25,048 bases of DNA from positions 1-25,048 of the IMG/VR virus record IMGVR_UViG_3300035661_000314; one strand, 5' to 3'. Positions within the stretch are counted from its first letter, which is position 1. Every line of letters starts with the position of its first letter. This DNA is from a virus. This document shows, piece by piece, positions 1-7,560 of this stretch. A program made the translations under genes and the position numbers. The notes beneath the pieces were generated by a model. The model ran no database searches. It was not told the DNA's origin and saw only the letters and a program-made list of their open reading frames with translations.

Positions 1-2
1 AA

Positions 3-560
3 TACGGGTGTGCAATAGATTTTGTCGAGAATCAAACTGAAGAATTGTGCATAGCCGCAGTCATGGTTGACCCTGACGCACTAGCATTTATTCGTAAAAA
101 GACACATAATATCTATATGGCCGCAATAGAGGCATCTGGGTCTGCAATATCATATGTTAGCACCGGTACCCAAACACCTGAGATGCGCATGACCGCAGTA
201 AAACAAAATGGTGATAATATACGTTTTGTGTCAATTGGAGAGCGTTGCGGTGAACTGGCCTTGGTTGCCGTAACAAACAATGGTGCAGCATTGGCGTACA
301 TACCAACTATGTTTCAGAGCCCAGAAATTTGTATGACGGCAGTTAAGCAAAATGGGTTAGCATTACGACATGTTTTTGATTATTTTGTAACATCTGAGAT
401 TTGTATGGCCGCTGTTCGATCAGAGTGGGCGGCTTTACAATTTGTAAAGGAACAAACCCAGGAGATCATCATGATGGCAATCATGATGGATGACCGTGCA
501 ATACGATATGCTGACAAACGGGTGCTTGAGCAGCAACCCGTAGTTGCAATAGAAGCGTAA
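3..560 (+). CDS. DUF4116 repeat protein, 5' end cut by window edge
   Basis: The reading frame is open from base 3, so the gene begins before the window; a TTG at 45 is an internal Leu codon, because the upstream residues (YGCAIDFVENQTEE) already fit the repeat. About seven degenerate copies of a roughly 22-residue unit follow, each with a core like ELCIAAV or EICMAAV, then a hydrophobic pair (ALxFV) and often QTP/QTQ. This is the signature of DUF4116, a family of unknown function described from bacteria and large DNA viruses. The alternation suggests two short helices per unit and hence an alpha-solenoid, which is inference. The last unit decays before the stop. Related genes lie at 1129, 1539 and, on the other strand, near 22231-22882. 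Recognition as DUF4116 is fairly secure; no enzymatic motif is visible. Confidence 0.85.
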   Translation, partial: YGCAIDFVENQTEELCIAAVMVDPDALAFIRKKTHNIYMAAIEASGSAISYVSTGTQTPEMRMTAVKQNGDNIRFVSIGERCGELALVAVTNNGAALAYIPTMFQSPEICMTAVKQNGLALRHVFDYFVTSEICMAAVRSEWAALQFVKEQTQEIIMMAIMMDDRAIRYADKRVLEQQPVVAIEA

Positions 561-569
561 TCAAATCAC

Positions 570-597
570 TTGAACTTATAGTAAAAGATGCTATTAT
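570..597 (+). promoter_or_regulatory. sigma70-like promoter, candidate
   Basis: TTGAAC at 570-575 is followed after 16 bases by TATTAT at 592-597, close to the bacterial -35/-10 consensus. It lies in the 65-base gap before the 626 gene. This gene has no TATAAATA-type late box, so a host-polymerase or early promoter would fit. The call rests on sequence match only. Confidence 0.4.
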
Positions 598-625
598 GCT
601 TATGTAAAATCAATGGAGGTTAGCT

Positions 626-1132
626 ATGGCAAAACTTAAACTCACGAGTACTACTAATATCTTTGGCACTACGGTAAAGCTCGAAGGGAAGAATGTCCCA
701 GCTATTACCATTGGTGAAGGACTTGAATATGATCCTGTGAAGAAATTGAAGAAGACAATGCCAGATGGTTATTTGTTCCGTAGTCCAAATTTGGATCCAG
801 ACAATTTGAACGAAATTTGGCCAACAGTTGGCCGGTTCTCCGGTGATGCCACATTGTGGGTAGAACATACCCCTGCAAAAGTTGACAAGAAGGCAACTAC
901 ACCGTCCGAAGATCATGGCAAGTTTACAGGTTTTGCGCGAATTGCAGACCAATCCGACGCGGCGTTGTTTGCGTACACTCATAGTTTGTTCGAAAAATGG
1001 AGCGATGCTCTAGAAGAAGAAGCTCAAGCAGAAGCCAAGAAGAAGCAGGAATCGCGTATCAAGGTTGATAAGGACGGCAAGATCACCATGGACGTTGAAG
1101 TTGTGACCTTGCGCGATGAAGACCCTGAGTGA
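626..1132 (+). CDS. unrecognised 168-aa protein coupled to DUF4116 genes
   Basis: The ATG is preceded by a strong ribosome binding site, TGGAGGT at 614-620. The product has a beta-rich-looking N-terminal two thirds, a Glu/Ala/Lys helical stretch at about residues 130-146 (LEEEAQAEAKKK) and a short acidic tail. I do not recognise the family; there is no signal peptide, transmembrane segment or catalytic motif. Its stop codon overlaps the GTG start of the next gene (GTGA at 1129-1132), which in turn overlaps the 1539 gene, so the three form one translationally coupled unit with two DUF4116 proteins. A shared function with them is a fair inference, but the nature of it is unknown. Confidence 0.8.
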   Translation: MAKLKLTSTTNIFGTTVKLEGKNVPAITIGEGLEYDPVKKLKKTMPDGYLFRSPNLDPDNLNEIWPTVGRFSGDATLWVEHTPAKVDKKATTPSEDHGKFTGFARIADQSDAALFAYTHSLFEKWSDALEEEAQAEAKKKQESRIKVDKDGKITMDVEVVTLRDEDPE

Positions 1133-1542
1133 TTTATACTACTAAATTAGTATACAGAGATGATGAGCTCGAAGATCTGCTACCGTTTGCCTCCGCTGAA
1201 ACGGTAGCGTTATGTCTTGCCAGAGTTAAGCACAATGGTCTGAATCTGAGAAATCTCATATTTCAAAATCATGACATTTGTCTTGCTGCTGTTACAGCCG
1301 GAGGATGGTCTATAGACTATGTACGTGATCAAACACCGGAGATTTGTATTGCCGCTGTATCAAATTCAGCCGATGCGTTGCAATATGTTAACGAACAAAC
1401 TCCCGAAATTTGTATGGCTGCTATCCGTAACGATCCATATGCCCTCGAATTTGTAAGAGAACAGACTCGTGAATTATGTATGTACGCTTTGATGATAAAT
1501 GAGGATGTGTTGGACTTTATTAAACCTGTGGTATTGATATGA
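1129..1542 (+). CDS. DUF4116 repeat protein, 137 aa
   Basis: The GTG start overlaps the stop of the 626 gene by four bases, and its own stop (TGA) overlaps the ATG of the next gene at 1539. About five 22-residue DUF4116 units are visible, with cores ALCLARV, DICLAAV, EICIAAV, EICMAAI and ELCMYAL separated by hydrophobic pairs and QTPE/QTRE. The first unit and the last (ending IKPVVLI) are degenerate, as expected for solenoid caps. It is the shortest of the plus-strand DUF4116 genes. The two central units are nearly consensus, suggesting recent duplication or strong constraint. Function is unknown. Confidence 0.85.
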   Translation: MIYTTKLVYRDDELEDLLPFASAETVALCLARVKHNGLNLRNLIFQNHDICLAAVTAGGWSIDYVRDQTPEICIAAVSNSADALQYVNEQTPEICMAAIRNDPYALEFVREQTRELCMYALMINEDVLDFIKPVVLI

Positions 1543-2546
1543 CAACTAAGGCAGATTACATTAAGGTCAAAGCGCACCCACCCAAGCTTGCAAATGTACG
1601 AAACCAAACCAACAGAATCTGTATGATGGCTGTACAGTTAGATGGTGTGATGCTGCGATTTGTTAATAAGCAAACACCGGAAATTTGCATGGCGGCTGTT
1701 AGTAATACGTGGCGTGCATTAGAATTTGTTGAAGAACAAACGCAAGAATTATGTTATATTGCCATAGGACAACATGGCTCTGCATTAAAATATGTAAAGA
1801 AACAAACGCCTGATATGTGCGAGGCGGCTGTAACTACAGATGCTATAGCCTTCAAATATGTTAAAAGACAAACATCGGAGGTGTGTTATCTTGCGGTAGA
1901 GTATGACCCTGATCTCATACAATATGTCCATAAACAAACACAAGACTTGTGCTTGCTAGCTGTCAGCAGATATGGCGAATCTTTAAAATATGTCAGAACA
2001 CCAACAGACGATATATGTCTTGCTGCTGTTAGGAATGATGGCAATGCATTAATGTGGGTCCCTAGGGAGTTTAAAACACCCAAGATATGTCTCGAGGCTG
2101 TTAAGCAATCGTCGCATGCATTGCGTTATGTTAACAGACAAACACGTCAAATAGTTACCACGGCTGTGTCAAGGAATGGATATCTGTTACGATATGTTAA
2201 AAGGAAGTCACCTGAGGTTTGTCTGATGGCCGTAACGAATTACGGGGCAGCATTGGAATATGTAAAGAATCAAACAAATAAGATATGCATGGCAGCGATA
2301 AAAGAGGACCCTAGTTCGGTTAGGTATGCTAAACACGTAACACGTAAGATGGCACTGATTGCAGTGAGTCGTGATCCCGGATGTGTTATGTGGGTTCCAC
2401 AAACGCCTTCTATATGCTTGCTTGCTATTCAACAAGATCCAATGTGTTTGCAGTATATTCGTAAACAGACAAAAGAACTTTGCATGTTAGCAGTATTATT
2501 GGACAGTGATGCCGCACAATATGTAAATGGGGACGTCTTGGGTTGA
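1539..2546 (+). CDS. DUF4116 repeat protein, 335 aa, about 14 repeats
   Basis: The ATG overlaps the preceding stop (ATGA). From about residue 25 to the end the protein consists of some 14 tandem units of 22 residues (24 in places), with cores such as RICMMAV, EICMAAV, ELCYIAI, DMCEAAV, DICLAAV, EVCLMAV and KICMAAI, each followed by a hydrophobic pair (ALEFV, ALKYV) and Q-T-P/Q-T-K. The cysteine in the core is kept in most units. There is no other domain apart from a short basic N-terminus. An extended alpha-solenoid used for protein binding is the simplest structural guess. It ends four bases before the convergent 2551 gene, with no terminator hairpin visible between them. Confidence 0.87.
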   Translation: MTTKADYIKVKAHPPKLANVRNQTNRICMMAVQLDGVMLRFVNKQTPEICMAAVSNTWRALEFVEEQTQELCYIAIGQHGSALKYVKKQTPDMCEAAVTTDAIAFKYVKRQTSEVCYLAVEYDPDLIQYVHKQTQDLCLLAVSRYGESLKYVRTPTDDICLAAVRNDGNALMWVPREFKTPKICLEAVKQSSHALRYVNRQTRQIVTTAVSRNGYLLRYVKRKSPEVCLMAVTNYGAALEYVKNQTNKICMAAIKEDPSSVRYAKHVTRKMALIAVSRDPGCVMWVPQTPSICLLAIQQDPMCLQYIRKQTKELCMLAVLLDSDAAQYVNGDVLG

Positions 2547-2550
2547 AATT

Positions 2551-2931
2551 TTAATTATCTGACCGCACCAGCTGTATGGTCCGGCGCTTTATTCGTTTGT
2601 TCATCATATCTTTCAGATTAACTACCGGACCTTGAACTACGTTCGTATCTTTGCTAGCAAATGTTTTCAAATATGGTTTGTATGGTCTGAATCTGTCACG
2701 CAAGAACATGTTAATTGGTATACACCGATTACTTTCCCACCACCATGCATCACCACAACTTATAAAGTCTTGTTTCATTTCTGGAGTGAACGACGAATCT
2801 ATAGCATAGATGCTTACATAAAGGTTATCTGAATGTTGGATGATTCCTATGTATTCGTTACCGAGATGATTAATGATTGTTAGGAACGGAAATTTCTCTT
2901 GTAATAGCTTATACGTATCGTTAATTGGCAT
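2551..2931 (-). CDS. unrecognised 126-aa phage protein
   Basis: The frame is open back to 3198, but upstream of about 3037 it overlaps the plus-strand 3038 gene. The ATG at 2931 (MPINDTYKLLQ) is the best start: a late-type ATAAATA box on the minus strand at 2960-2966 predicts transcription from about 2954, leaving a 23-base leader with an AAGAG-like site. The product has a CGDAWWWESNR segment followed by a basic stretch (RDRFRPYKPY) and a basic C-terminus (KRIKRRTIQLVR). The WWWESN segment looks like something conserved in T4-like phages, but I cannot name a family. It is convergent with the 1539 gene, 4 bases apart, and divergent from the 3038 gene. Confidence 0.65.
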   Translation of the reverse strand: MPINDTYKLLQEKFPFLTIINHLGNEYIGIIQHSDNLYVSIYAIDSSFTPEMKQDFISCGDAWWWESNRCIPINMFLRDRFRPYKPYLKTFASKDTNVVQGPVVNLKDMMNKRIKRRTIQLVRSDN

Positions 2932-2959
2932 GATCACTCTTGAGCTTGATATATGTTTG

Positions 2960-2966
2960 TATTTAT
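2960..2966 (-). promoter_or_regulatory. T4-type late promoter box
   Basis: ATAAATA on the minus strand, seven of the eight bases of the T4 late consensus TATAAATA. The predicted start of transcription near 2954 is 23 bases before the ATG at 2931. It lies back-to-back with the plus-strand box at 3006-3012. Confidence 0.5.
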
Positions 2967-3005
2967 GTGCATATTTAATCCATTTTAAAAAATGTAGATT
3001 ATACG

Positions 3006-3012
3006 ATAAATA
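3006..3012 (+). promoter_or_regulatory. T4-type late promoter box
   Basis: ATAAATA within CGATAAATAC, matching the T4 late -10 element. The predicted transcription start is near 3018, about 20 bases before the ATG of the 3038 gene. Confidence 0.55.
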
Positions 3013-3037
3013 CAAGTCAACGAGACGACGATGATCA

Positions 3038-3877
3038 ATGCCAACTGTATATCTATTCAAATTTCCAGAATATATTCCACTAGTTCGCTGGGATGATCGC
3101 GCTCCAAACATTAATTGGCCCATGATACAGTACGATACCAAGATATTCAAAGGTGTACCAAACAACATAGAGTTTGCAATCAAGAATAACGATCGCAAGA
3201 CTGTGAAATTGGTAGATTATCAACTAGAGGCACAGATCCAGGCTGTTAATTCGCCGAGTGATAGTAAGGGCTTTTTTCCAGAGTTGATATTAACAAAACA
3301 ATGCATCATCATTGATGAACTGTTTGGTAAAGCTAGATTACAGCTATTACCAGAAGAAATAGATACATGGTCACCGGGCTATTATAGATATGTTATTCGT
3401 TTAACAGACGGTGCAAACAATAGTGAATATCTATATACTGACGTCAACAAGAGTGCATTTGGTATATTTGAATTGAAAGAAGGCGTTGTAAGTAGTTTAG
3501 CACCAGCTATCACTATAGATAGCACCCATTTTACTGCTACACCTATTTCATCATTCAACGAAACATGTTTTGTTAGTAGTGGTATACAAGGCGATAGTCA
3601 AACTGGACGAACAAACGGTACTCATACTATAGCAGTATATCATAATAATTTTCAAGGTAAGTTCTGGGTCCAAGGCAGCCTCAATAACGAACCGCCACTT
3701 GAATCAGAATGGTTTGACATTAAGCTATCGGCTGACAACGATTACTTGACCATTTTAAAAGATACAACTAGTCCAACCTTAATTAGTTTCACGATGAACC
3801 TATATTGGTTGAGATTTATATACAAAGAAGATGCTGCAAACACTGGTAAATTTTTGCAAGTATTGTATAAAGGCTAA
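3038..3877 (+). CDS. unrecognised 279-aa protein, probably virion-associated
   Basis: The ATG at 3038 follows a late-type promoter box with a 20-base leader; the ribosome binding site is weak. The sequence is rich in alternating polar/hydrophobic segments typical of beta-sandwich proteins (FWVQGSLNNEP, IAVYHNN, YLTILKD) and ends FLQVLYKG. The first 110 residues, with an NDRKTVKLVDYQLEAQ segment, recall the N-terminal beta domains of phage structural proteins, and the remainder resembles a second beta domain. No enzyme motif is seen. A late promoter plus beta-rich composition suggests a virion component; the exact role is not recognisable. Confidence 0.75.
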   Translation: MPTVYLFKFPEYIPLVRWDDRAPNINWPMIQYDTKIFKGVPNNIEFAIKNNDRKTVKLVDYQLEAQIQAVNSPSDSKGFFPELILTKQCIIIDELFGKARLQLLPEEIDTWSPGYYRYVIRLTDGANNSEYLYTDVNKSAFGIFELKEGVVSSLAPAITIDSTHFTATPISSFNETCFVSSGIQGDSQTGRTNGTHTIAVYHNNFQGKFWVQGSLNNEPPLESEWFDIKLSADNDYLTILKDTTSPTLISFTMNLYWLRFIYKEDAANTGKFLQVLYKG

Positions 3878-3891
3878 TTTACGAGTATAAT
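3863..3891 (+). promoter_or_regulatory. sigma70-like promoter with start at the primase ATG, candidate
   Basis: TTGTAT at 3863-3868 and a perfect TATAAT at 3886-3891 are separated by 17 bases. A start seven bases after the -10 box falls on base 3898, the first base of the primase ATG, so the transcript would be leaderless. The -35 part lies in the tail of the upstream gene. Confidence 0.4.
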
Positions 3892-3897
3892 TTATGT

Positions 3898-4917
3898 ATG
3901 GCGTTGATTCATCAATTGATGACAGAAAACTTGCCACTGCGGCACAGAACGGGTTCTCGCGGCTGGATCACATTTAACGCAGTTTGTTGTCACCATCGCG
4001 GGCATAAACATGATACTCGTTCACGTGGCAATTTCTTGTTTGTTCCGGATGGAACTATTGTTTACAATTGCTACAATTGCGGATTCAAAACAGTGTATGA
4101 TAACGTAAATCTATCTCGCAACTTTGAGTCATTGATGTCTTGGATGAATGTATCTCCAGATGACATAAAACGTGTCAAAATGGAATTGCTCCAAAATAAA
4201 TTAGATGGAGTTGAAGCTGCTGGTGAGGCATTACCTATACGTCTTACATCTACATTTGATGAAGTGCAATTACCGGTTGGTGCATTACCAATAACATCTG
4301 TTGCAATGAATGATGACATACCAGACGAATTTATAAAGGTCATTGAATACCTAAATACCAGAGGGTATACTATAGCAGACGGATGGAATTATCATTGGAG
4401 CCCCTCTACAAAGTGGGATCTGAATAAACGAATAATTATCCCGTTCTATTATAAGAATAAGGTAGTAGGTTGGACTGCTAGATATGCAGGTACACCTCCG
4501 CACGGAACCCCCAGATATTTTAACAGTGAGTTGCAACAAGGTTATATGTTTAATTTGGATGTCATAAATCTGCATGAACGGAAATATATACTCATTGTCG
4601 AAGGTCCGTTTGATGCAATAGCTATAGACGGTATAGCAGTGTCTGGCAGTGAACTAAACAAAGAACGATTAGCTTGGCTTAGTAGTTCGCCAGCTGAGAA
4701 AATAATAGTACCAGACAGGCAACGGAACAATCAAGGTTTGATAGATGCCGGTGTAGAGAATGGCTGGTCGGTTAGTTTTCCCGAATGGGAAGAAGATATA
4801 AAAGATGCTGCCGCAGCATCTGCAAGATATGGGAAATTGTTTACGTTGCAGACTATACTAAAGTCACGAACTAAGAATCAATTACAAATAGGTATACAAC
4901 GAAGGATGTTCAGATAA
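3898..4917 (+). CDS. T4 gp61-like DNA primase
   Basis: Synthesises RNA primers at the replication fork together with the gp41-type helicase encoded at 5622. The N-terminus carries a zinc-binding motif: C31/H33 and, after a loop, C58-x-x-C61 (YNCYNCGFK). A TOPRIM-like centre follows: IVEGPFDA with E235 and D239, then VPDRQ with D273. In canonical TOPRIM domains the second motif is DxD; here position 275 is Gln. The tail WSVSFPEWEEDIKDAA recalls other phage primases of this type. Length 339 aa is close to T4 gp61 (342). No ribosome binding site precedes 3898, and a TATAAT lies just upstream. The stop overlaps the next start (TAATG). Assignment to the primase family is confident. Confidence 0.88.
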   Translation: MALIHQLMTENLPLRHRTGSRGWITFNAVCCHHRGHKHDTRSRGNFLFVPDGTIVYNCYNCGFKTVYDNVNLSRNFESLMSWMNVSPDDIKRVKMELLQNKLDGVEAAGEALPIRLTSTFDEVQLPVGALPITSVAMNDDIPDEFIKVIEYLNTRGYTIADGWNYHWSPSTKWDLNKRIIIPFYYKNKVVGWTARYAGTPPHGTPRYFNSELQQGYMFNLDVINLHERKYILIVEGPFDAIAIDGIAVSGSELNKERLAWLSSSPAEKIIVPDRQRNNQGLIDAGVENGWSVSFPEWEEDIKDAAAASARYGKLFTLQTILKSRTKNQLQIGIQRRMFR

Positions 4918-5576
4918 TGACTATAGTGCTAATAACAGATGCATGTAACACACCCACACCTAACAAAGAATATATTAGGGCTGCGTCATTACTCGGAGAC
5001 GAAGCAGCCATCAAATCGTTTGAGATAATCGACACAGAGCTTCTGAGTGATTTGGATATTAGCGTCAATGCTGCATTAATAGGTGTGACAACCGAAGAAG
5101 CATTGGAGATGTTTATGCGACTCAACAAATCTGAAAAAATTGTTATAACTAGACTTAAGGATACTATGAGTAGTGACTTTGAAATAATCAAATTGGCAAA
5201 TGATTATAATGTTAACGCTGCATGGTTTGTTAACAATAAACAAGCAGACATAGCATGGGTATTGTATGACAGTTCAACTAAGAATTTTTCGATATTAGAT
5301 ACCACGGCTACTGCAAAAGACTCAAAAAATGTAGTACTGGTCCCAGGCCAATGGACAACTATGCAACGTTCAACCACCGGTAAAGAAATGCTATTAGTTC
5401 TCGGCGGCAATGCATCTGTATATACTATAGATGCTAGCAGTGACTTAGAATTACATGGACGATACCAATCACTAGAACATACTATAATACCAACAAACTT
5501 TTGGTATCAGATTACTAATGAAGGTGTAACACCTGCTACTATTACCGTTACTAGTCATGACTTATCACACATATAA
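4917..5576 (+). CDS. unrecognised 219-aa protein between primase and helicase, cupin-like C-terminus
   Basis: The ATG shares a base with the primase stop (TAATG). The N-terminal about 120 residues look alpha/beta: an initial strand MTIVLITDA, an acidic helical region, and a second strand KIVITRLKD. The C-terminal about 80 residues (VVLVPGQW, EMLLVLGGNASVYTI, TIIPTNFWYQITNEG, ATITVTSHD) follow the strand pattern of a small cupin/RmlC-like beta barrel, but the metal-binding histidines are not evident, so this is only a weak structural resemblance. Its place between the two fork enzymes suggests co-expression with replication genes. I cannot assign a function. Confidence 0.72.
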   Translation: MTIVLITDACNTPTPNKEYIRAASLLGDEAAIKSFEIIDTELLSDLDISVNAALIGVTTEEALEMFMRLNKSEKIVITRLKDTMSSDFEIIKLANDYNVNAAWFVNNKQADIAWVLYDSSTKNFSILDTTATAKDSKNVVLVPGQWTTMQRSTTGKEMLLVLGGNASVYTIDASSDLELHGRYQSLEHTIIPTNFWYQITNEGVTPATITVTSHDLSHI

Positions 5577-5621
5577 AATTCGTGGACTACAAGAAATTAC
5601 GTTATAGTGTTATGAGGAACA

Positions 5622-7031
5622 ATGGCTCAAGAAGAATACGAAAATAGCAACGATTACGGTGAAGATAAACAGAAACTCTTGATAGACATTCTATTGAGTA
5701 GTGAAGAAGTATTTTCACGTTGCCAAAACATACTAAATGCATCACATTTTATAAACAAATTCAGACCTGCAATGCGATTCATATTGAAATATGCAGATGA
5801 ATTTAAAGTGTTGCCTAAGATAGAACATGTTAATGCAGAAACTGGTTCACACTTTACTCACATTGACAATATATCAATCCAACATCAAGATAGTTTCCTA
5901 AAAGAGATTGAAAGCTTTAGTAAGAATAAAGCATTAGCTAATGCTGTATATGATGCAGTGGAACTTATCGACAAAGGCAATTACGGAGAAGTTGAGAAGA
6001 GAGTTAGAGAAGCAATTCTCATAAGCTTACAAAGTGATCTTGGTACTAACTACTTTGACGATCCGCGAGCACGATTGTTGGCTATTAAAGATGGCAACGG
6101 ACAAGTTAGTACAGGTTGGAAAGCGGTAGACGAAAAACTCTATGGTGGTATAAACAGGGGTGAGATTACTATTTGGGTAGCAGGGTCGGGTGTTGGTAAG
6201 AGTTTGTTCTTACAAAATCAAGCATTGAATTTAGTTAAGCAAGGTCTTAACGTTGTTTACATATCACTGGAGCTTAGTGAAGGTTTAACATCTATGAGAA
6301 TGGACAGTATGTTAACTGAGTTTGGTACTCGTGACATATTTCGTAATTTGGATGCAGTTGAGATTAAAGTAAAGCAGTCACAACGTAAGTCGGGTGACTT
6401 GTATGTTAAGCAGATACCACAGGGTAGTACGTGTAATGATATAAAAGTGTATCTTAAGAATTATGAAATAGAACGTCAACGACGTCCAGATGTATTGATT
6501 GTGGACTATCTTGATCTTGTGTTCCCTAACAACAAGAAGATTAATCCAAGTGATTTGTTTATTAAGGACAAATTTGTTACTGAGGAAATGCGTGGCATTG
6601 GTGTTGAATACAAGATGATAGTGTTAACTGCATCACAATTGAATCGTAGCGCTATTCAAGAACAAGAACACGATCATAGTATGATTGCAGGTGGTATTAG
6701 TAAGATTCAAACAGCTGACAACGTGATCAGTATTTTTGCGAGTACAGCTATGAAAGAACGTGGACAATATCAAGTGCAATTCTTAAAAACAAGATCTAGC
6801 AGCGGTGTTGGTAGTAAGGTGTATCTTGGATTTGATCCAAATACATTGCGCATATTTGATTTAGATGAGGATGCATCTATAGTTGCAGCGGGAATGAGTG
6901 GGGCCGATGTATTTACAGACTTAAGACGTAAGAATTCAGCTAATGCTAAACTAGATTCCACTAATGTAACTGATCAACAGGCTAAGCCGGCCACAGATCT
7001 GAGTAACCTACGCAATCTAATTAGGCGTTAA
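5622..7031 (+). CDS. T4 gp41-like replicative DNA helicase (DnaB family)
   Basis: ATP-driven hexameric helicase that unwinds DNA at the phage fork and binds the primase encoded upstream. The ribosome binding site GAGGAA is at 5614-5619. Residues 1-145 match the position of the DnaB-type N-terminal domain. The RecA-like core has Walker A GSGVGKS with K193 (base 6198), the strand VVYISLELSEG, and Walker B VLIVDYLDLV with D290 and D295, then TASQLNRS (the sensor-type H3 region) and a KTRSSS segment near the arginine-finger position. Length 469 aa agrees with T4 gp41 (475). The C-terminal 50 residues are a polar tail. Its stop overlaps the stop of the convergent 7028 gene. Confidence 0.93.
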   Translation: MAQEEYENSNDYGEDKQKLLIDILLSSEEVFSRCQNILNASHFINKFRPAMRFILKYADEFKVLPKIEHVNAETGSHFTHIDNISIQHQDSFLKEIESFSKNKALANAVYDAVELIDKGNYGEVEKRVREAILISLQSDLGTNYFDDPRARLLAIKDGNGQVSTGWKAVDEKLYGGINRGEITIWVAGSGVGKSLFLQNQALNLVKQGLNVVYISLELSEGLTSMRMDSMLTEFGTRDIFRNLDAVEIKVKQSQRKSGDLYVKQIPQGSTCNDIKVYLKNYEIERQRRPDVLIVDYLDLVFPNNKKINPSDLFIKDKFVTEEMRGIGVEYKMIVLTASQLNRSAIQEQEHDHSMIAGGISKIQTADNVISIFASTAMKERGQYQVQFLKTRSSSGVGSKVYLGFDPNTLRIFDLDEDASIVAAGMSGADVFTDLRRKNSANAKLDSTNVTDQQAKPATDLSNLRNLIRR

Positions 7032-7501
7032 TTTGCTTTATGAATAGCCCTGAGTTTTGTTAAGATTCGGCTAGTTGTGCTAGCATCAGCAGCTAATAGC
7101 TTATCAAATGCTATTGCAAGTTCACGAACTTGTGCTGAATTTGACGGCATTTTGCCTGCTTTAAGTGAATTGAATGCAGCATTGAATGTCTTTACATTCG
7201 TTAGTCCTAAGTCTTTAGCAAGTGTTTGGATGCTTATTCCGCCAGTTAAACGTTCTGGCTTCTTCTCTTGAGTCATTAAATCTGTAGCAGATTGATCAAC
7301 TGCTTCTGTATCTGCAGGTCCGTCGGTTCCTTCTGCTTCTGGTGCAGCGTCAGCTTCATCTGGAACAGGGCTACCGTCTGGCACTTCTTCACCGTCTGCA
7401 CCACCGGTTTCGGTAGCATCATCATGTAGATCTTCGTCAGCAATCTCTGCCAATCGTTGCGCTATTTTGCGGAAATCTTCTGCCAAGAATCTGTTGTTCA
7501 T
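7028..7501 (-). CDS. acidic 157-aa protein with prohead-protease-like N-terminus
   Basis: The ATG at 7501 is preceded on the minus strand by AAGGTG. The protein has three parts: a short amphipathic N-terminal helix (MNNRFLAEDFRKIAQRLAEI), a low-complexity acidic Asp/Glu/Pro/Ala linker at about residues 23-75, and a C-terminal helical domain (LAKDLGLTNVKTFNAAF onward). LAE at residues 6-8 fits the [L/I]-x-E site of T4-type prohead proteases, so a scaffold or internal head protein is possible, but I do not recognise the family. A late-type box lies upstream inside the 7529-7560 palindrome. Its stop codon overlaps the helicase stop on the other strand. Confidence 0.72.
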   Translation of the reverse strand: MNNRFLAEDFRKIAQRLAEIADEDLHDDATETGGADGEEVPDGSPVPDEADAAPEAEGTDGPADTEAVDQSATDLMTQEKKPERLTGGISIQTLAKDLGLTNVKTFNAAFNSLKAGKMPSNSAQVRELAIAFDKLLAADASTTSRILTKLRAIHKAN

Positions 7502-7528
7502 TGCTACACCTTGTATTACTATTGTTAG

Positions 7529-7560
7529 TATTTAGTCTGATGGACAGTTTAGACTAAATA
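7529..7560. promoter_or_regulatory. palindromic divergent late-promoter pair
   Basis: A perfect 10-base inverted repeat, TATTTAGTCT at 7529-7538 and AGACTAAATA at 7551-7560, with a 12-base spacer. Each arm ends in a CTAAATA box resembling the late promoter on its own outward strand, aimed at the 7501 gene (minus) and the 7592 gene (plus). It could also act as an operator. The boxes match 6 of 8 late-consensus bases. Confidence 0.5.

Noticed and set aside
1539-2546. CRISPR-like or tandem DNA array (66-base spacing)
   Set aside because: The period comes from the 22-residue DUF4116 repeat; the DNA copies are too divergent, and codons, not DNA, are conserved.
2932-3198. N-terminal extension of the minus-strand 2551 gene
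   Set aside because: It overlaps the plus-strand 3038 gene and lies upstream of the late-type promoter at 2960-2966, so translation from 2931 is more likely.
5582-5608. Sigma70 promoter before the helicase (TGGACT and TATAGT)
   Set aside because: The spacing of 14 bases is too short and the hexamers are weak.
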